A stretch of DNA of 64,000 nucleotides from Archilochus colubris (taxonomy: Eukaryota > Chordata > Aves > Apodiformes > Trochilidae), in assembly GCA_023079485.1 (NCBI GenBank), contig CM041090.1, positions 40,118,874-40,182,873 on the forward strand, in the 5' to 3' direction. The notes beneath the pieces are model-generated. The model was not told where the DNA came from, ran no database searches, and saw only the letters and a program-made list of their open reading frames with translations. Shown here in pieces: positions 62,501 through 64,000 of this stretch (position 1 is the stretch's first letter; each line of letters opens with the position of its first letter). Made by a program: the position numbers and the translations under genes.

Positions 62501-63316
62501 TTTAATGTGGGCTACTTGTTCTTTGGTTTGGAATACAAAATTGCTTCTAATGACTGAACATTAAGTCATAATCACATGTCCTAAGCTCCATCCAGTTCTT
62601 TGAGACTGCTCAACTCATCATAAAAGTGATATGAAGGTTGGTAAGAAACTTCAGGCACAGAAAAACTGGAGAGGAGTGAATGTCAGAGTCCTACAGATGC
62701 TCCAAGAAACAAAACTTCTTTTAAAATATTGACTACCAGGGGACACTTCACTGTCCTACTGGTGTTTGTCCTCTGGTTACTTTATTCCCCTGCCACTAGG
62801 AGTCCCTGTATCCCACTGTTTCCAAAAAAAGTTAACTGGATTTGTTAGGAAAACCTTTTACTGAGTATTTCTAAACAGCAGATTCAGTATGAAAAGTGCT
62901 TAATGTTGTCACCTCAAACTGAGCTGAACAGCTGAATGGCACCCAAGAGATTGCAGAGGTGACCAAAGACCTTGCATATCTCTTCCCTGTTGCTGTCTCT
63001 GTGTGTGGCCAGCAGCTGCACAGATGTTCATGTACAATTGCTTCTCTCTGAAGCTTCCAGCTGTGATGAAGACTTTTTTTTTTTTTACCATTTCAGAAGA
63101 AGACTCTTCCAAATGGAGTGTCTAAACCAAAGCTGGGAGCTGCTGGGAGAGCTGCTGCCCGAAACAGACTTGCTGCTGTAAAAGCAGCCATGAGGGATAA
63201 ACTGAAGCATGATGAAGGTGCTGATGGCACCCAGCAGGAGAAACCAGCAGAAGTTGAAAAAGTGGTTTTTGAAGCAGGATTTTTCAGAATTGAAAGTCCT
63301 GTGAAAACCTTTCCAG
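47277..63316 (+). CDS. DLGAP5: DLGAP5 (HURP), spindle microtubule-bundling protein; coding exons 2-14, C-terminus outside window
   Basis: DLGAP5, also called HURP, binds and bundles kinetochore-fibre microtubules near chromosomes in mitosis, under Ran/importin-beta and Aurora A control. Thirteen coding exons join in one frame with matching phases (about 634 residues; human protein is 846). Recognisable landmarks: [17 protein letters not shown] near residue 7; a KEN motif at 33-35; a basic coiled segment with [20 protein letters not shown] and GVFKVGLY in exon 3, matching the human microtubule-binding region; the Ser/Thr-Pro cluster [16 protein letters not shown] near 340-355; and the conserved GKAP-homology block with [18 protein letters not shown] and [11 protein letters not shown] in exon 12. 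Splice sites are all GT-AG. The start ATG has A at -3 and G at +4 and fits the mammalian start. The middle (exons 4-10) is poorly conserved, as expected. No disruption is seen. Confidence 0.96.
47518..49420 (+). other. DLGAP5: DLGAP5 intron 2
   Basis: Most of its right half is an inverted CR1 element (48388-49140). The left half is A/T-rich single-copy sequence with nothing recognised. Confidence 0.85.
48388..49140 (-). mobile_element. CR1 LINE 3' fragment, inverted, with the end of ORF2 retained
   Basis: On the minus strand it encodes the CR1 ORF2 C-terminus ([17 protein letters not shown], then [13 protein letters not shown]) with a stop at 48810-48812, followed by the 3' region and the ATTCTATGA tail at the left end. 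It is very similar to the copy at 6066-6770: over the last 84 codons of ORF2 I count four residue differences. The right (5') limit is approximate. It is antisense to DLGAP5. Confidence 0.9.
49421..49629 (+). CDS. DLGAP5: DLGAP5 exon 3 (residues 81-150)
   Basis: The acceptor is CTTGGCTCCAG and the donor GAAG followed by GTAATA. It encodes a charged helix ([18 protein letters not shown]) and [10 protein letters not shown], the best-conserved part of the microtubule-binding domain. It ends in phase 0. Confidence 0.95.
49626..50793. repeat. Three-copy tandem repeat (units of about 370-404 bp) filling most of DLGAP5 intron 3
   Basis: The sequence from GAAGGTAATAAGAGCAATA onward recurs with its GTAATA at 49630, 50034 and 50425, giving periods of 404 and 391 bases. 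The last copy ends near 50793. Copies differ by small indels in a TATGTATTTA-rich section and by scattered substitutions. The first unit starts at the exon 3 splice donor, so the donor GAAG/GTAATA is present three times. Copies two and three resemble each other most. Confidence 0.95.
50924..51016 (+). CDS. DLGAP5: DLGAP5 exon 4 (residues 151-181)
   Basis: The acceptor is ATTTCCAG and the donor ATG followed by GTTTGT; 93 bases, phase 0 at both ends. It encodes [13 protein letters not shown], matching human VRITRSKAKDQ. Confidence 0.93.
51017..51985 (+). other. DLGAP5: DLGAP5 intron 4
   Basis: Single-copy A/T-rich sequence; nothing recognised apart from its splice sites. Confidence 0.8.
51986..52070 (+). 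CDS. DLGAP5: DLGAP5 exon 5 (residues 182-209)
   Basis: The acceptor is CTCTTGTAG and the donor AAAG followed by GTAGGA; it ends in phase 1. It encodes a polar, poorly conserved segment ending AEKEK, which aligns with human SDKEKK. Confidence 0.88.
52071..54080 (+). other. DLGAP5: DLGAP5 intron 5
   Basis: About 2 kb of single-copy intron. No repeat family, extra exon or RNA gene is recognised. Confidence 0.8.
54081..54185 (+). CDS. DLGAP5: DLGAP5 exon 6 (residues 210-244)
   Basis: The acceptor is TGTCCTCCAG and the donor GCTG followed by GTAAGT; it enters and leaves in phase 1. It encodes [15 protein letters not shown], which aligns with human SLRMTRSATQAAKQV. Only this acceptor keeps the frame and the alignment with the human protein. 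Confidence 0.9.
54186..55282 (+). other. DLGAP5: DLGAP5 intron 6
   Basis: Single-copy intron; nothing recognised. Confidence 0.8.
55283..55347 (+). CDS. DLGAP5: DLGAP5 exon 7 (residues 245-266)
   Basis: The acceptor is CTTATTGTAG and the donor GAG followed by GTGGGT; 65 bases. It encodes a lysine-rich segment ([13 protein letters not shown]) similar in position to human AKNVETKPDK. It ends in phase 0. Confidence 0.88.
55348..56999 (+). other. DLGAP5: DLGAP5 intron 7
   Basis: It has a short TA-rich stretch near 55481-55525; otherwise nothing is recognised. Confidence 0.8.
57000..57295 (+). CDS. DLGAP5: DLGAP5 exon 8 (residues 267-364)
   Basis: The acceptor is CTGTTATAG and the donor CCAGT followed by GTAAGA; it ends in phase 2. 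It carries the conserved [19 protein letters not shown] followed by [15 protein letters not shown], rich in Ser/Thr-Pro sites and nearly the same as in human. These are plausible CDK sites. Confidence 0.95.
57296..57661 (+). other. DLGAP5: DLGAP5 intron 8
   Basis: A short single-copy intron of 366 bases; nothing recognised. Confidence 0.85.
57662..57783 (+). CDS. DLGAP5: DLGAP5 exon 9
   Basis: The acceptor is TTTGTTTCCAG and the donor GAAG followed by GTAGGA. It encodes a polar acidic segment of about 40 residues with little similarity to mammals. Phase 2 in, phase 1 out. An 83-base intron separates it from exon 10. Confidence 0.88.
57867..57993 (+). CDS. DLGAP5: DLGAP5 exon 10
   Basis: The acceptor is GTGTTTTTCAG and the donor CAG followed by GTTTGT. 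It encodes an acidic segment ending VAYFR, which matches human VPYFR, the start of the conserved C-terminal half. Phase 1 in, phase 2 out. Confidence 0.92.
57994..58385 (+). other. DLGAP5: DLGAP5 intron 10
   Basis: It begins with a short TTAAA repeat (about 58003-58026); otherwise single-copy. Confidence 0.8.
58386..58471 (+). CDS. DLGAP5: DLGAP5 exon 11
   Basis: The acceptor is TTATTTTTAG and the donor GATG followed by GTAAGA. It encodes [14 protein letters not shown] and LELDIPED-like residues (here FELDIPED), matching the start of the human GKAP-homology region. Phase 2 in, phase 1 out. Confidence 0.95.
58472..59020 (+). other. DLGAP5: DLGAP5 intron 11
   Basis: Single-copy A/T-rich intron; nothing recognised. 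Confidence 0.8.
59021..59181 (+). CDS. DLGAP5: DLGAP5 exon 12 (GKAP-homology core)
   Basis: The acceptor is TTGCTCTCAG and the donor CAG followed by GTATGT. It encodes the most conserved block of the protein, with [18 protein letters not shown], and [13 protein letters not shown], shared with the DLGAP family. It ends in phase 0. Confidence 0.97.
59541..59951. repeat. 210-bp tandem duplication, two copies
   Basis: AAGTAGGGATTCCATGCTTC begins at both 59541 and 59751, and similarity continues through ACTCACAACTAGTTAAA at the end of each copy. The second copy lacks a few bases and has scattered substitutions, so the event is not very recent. Confidence 0.95.
60272..60458 (-). mobile_element. 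CR1 LINE 3' end, young subfamily
   Basis: Same inverted CR1 terminus as at 42313 and at the right edge, differing from them by ACATGG in place of ACACGG in the shared part. It is 5'-truncated near 60458 and antisense to DLGAP5. Confidence 0.9.
61001..61093 (+). CDS. DLGAP5: DLGAP5 exon 13 (residues 531-561)
   Basis: The acceptor is TTTCCAATAG and the donor AAG followed by GTATGA; 93 bases, phase 0 at both ends. It encodes [15 protein letters not shown], aligned to human IEDVIHKFNNLIKLE, a helical continuation of the GKAP region. Confidence 0.94.
61094..63096 (+). other. DLGAP5: DLGAP5 intron 13
   Basis: The first half is the A/T-only repeat described separately. The remainder (62.0-63.1 kb) is single-copy intron with a T run just before the acceptor. 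Confidence 0.85.
61155..62005. repeat. A/T-only low-complexity block (about 0.85 kb)
   Basis: Almost every base is A or T, arranged as TATA, TATAAT and TAATTAAT repeats, including a stretch with TATTAATTAATTGTTATATTAAT repeated. G and C are very rare. Many subsections are self-complementary and could form hairpins. Confidence 0.95.
63097..63316 (+). CDS. DLGAP5: DLGAP5 exon 14 (residues 562 to about 634)
   Basis: The acceptor is ACCATTTCAG after a T run, and the donor CCAG followed by GTGAGT; phase 1 out. It encodes [17 protein letters not shown] and [17 protein letters not shown], close to human [17 protein letters not shown] and IVFDAGFFRVESPVKLF. Later exons, encoding the Aurora A-regulated C-terminus, are outside the window. 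Confidence 0.96.
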
Positions 63317-64000
63317 GTGAGTGAAGCTTTAACCATGATTTCTGTGACCTGAAAGGAGTTTAAGCAGTCTCCCAGGGGAGAGGAATTGGGTTGTTTATAT
63401 TGGAAACAGCTCCAGCACTGGACACAATTAATATTTCAACTAGTGATTAATTTTGTCAGGGATACAAAGTGAAGTGTTGCAGAGGAATGTATTGATTTGA
63501 GTGATTGTGGCAGCATGAAATCTCTGCTTAGACAGAGAGGGAAAAGTGTCTGGTTTGTGTTTTTGCATCTAGTGTTGAACAATGAAGTTTTAATCTGAGT
63601 GCTCCCAGACTGAGCTGGGGAACCCATTCATCCAACTCAGTGCAGTTTAATATCAGACATTTCTACTTGTGAGACAACAACTGGGATTTTTTGAAACTAA
63701 ATCTCTTCAAAGCTGCAAATAAGGGGTACCCCTGACCTGTATACATGTTCAGCAAGTTTGTAACACAGTTCCAGTCTGCTATAAAAGCTGTTTCATAGTT
63801 ATTTTTATTTATCAGGTGCTCAAAATATCATAGAATCATAGAATTGGCTGGGTTGGAAGGGACCTCAGAGATCATCAAGTCCAACCCTTGATCCACTCCC
63901 ACTGCAGTTCCCAGCCCATGGCACTCAGTGCCACATCCAGGCTCTTTGGAAATATCTCCAGACACGGAGAATCCACTACTTCCCTGGGCAGCCCATTCCA
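63317..64000 (+). other. DLGAP5: DLGAP5 intron 14 (partial)
   Basis: It starts with a strong GTGAGT donor and runs to the window edge, entering a CR1 element at 63828. Confidence 0.85.
63828..64000 (-). mobile_element. CR1 LINE 3' end, young subfamily (runs off right edge)
   Basis: It has the inverted CR1 tail and GGCTGGGTTGGAAGGGACC block, and appears identical to the copy at 42313 across about 170 bases. It is antisense to DLGAP5. Confidence 0.9.

Noticed and set aside
1..64000. CRISPR arrays, operons, rRNA or tRNA genes
   Set aside because: None seen; the sequence is vertebrate nuclear DNA with spliced genes. Small RNA genes such as snoRNAs or microRNAs could be missed without a covariance-model search.

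Overview
The window is vertebrate nuclear DNA, almost certainly from a bird. Nine CR1 LINE fragments are visible. Most are 5'-truncated, and those whose 3' end is intact finish in the short ATTCTATGA / CATTCTGTGAT-type tail found in birds and other sauropsids. Genes have short exons in long introns, and there are two CpG islands. Two genes are recognised from their translations: FBXO34 on the minus strand and DLGAP5 (HURP) on the plus strand. They lie head to head, the arrangement recalled for mammals.

Layout. 1-460: start of the large coding exon of FBXO34 (150 residues, minus strand), running off the left edge. 461 to about 36.9 kb: the first FBXO34 intron (about 36 kb), with three CR1 fragments, simple repeats, two RFX-type X-boxes and no supported gene. 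About 36.4-37.8 kb: CpG island, the likely FBXO34 promoter and noncoding first exon. 37.9-43.4 kb: intergenic, with two CR1 fragments. About 42.9-43.75 kb: CpG island and DLGAP5 promoter, with five CCAAT boxes, a CHR element and noncoding exon 1. 47.3-63.3 kb: DLGAP5 coding exons 2-14, about 634 residues in one unbroken frame with consistent splice phases. The last exons lie beyond the right edge. DLGAP5 introns hold four CR1 fragments, a three-copy tandem repeat that starts at the exon 3 splice donor, a 210-bp tandem duplication and about 0.85 kb of nearly pure A/T.

FBXO34 is an F-box protein, a candidate substrate adaptor of SCF ubiquitin ligases. DLGAP5 is a mitotic microtubule-bundling protein needed for kinetochore-fibre stability. 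Nothing in the window indicates that the two act together; they only share a neighbourhood. The DLGAP5 promoter looks like a G2/M cell-cycle promoter.

I found no previously undescribed gene system. The most notable observations are the duplicated splice donor in DLGAP5 intron 3, the paired 32-bp CCAAT spacing in its promoter, and a shared stop in two separate CR1 copies.
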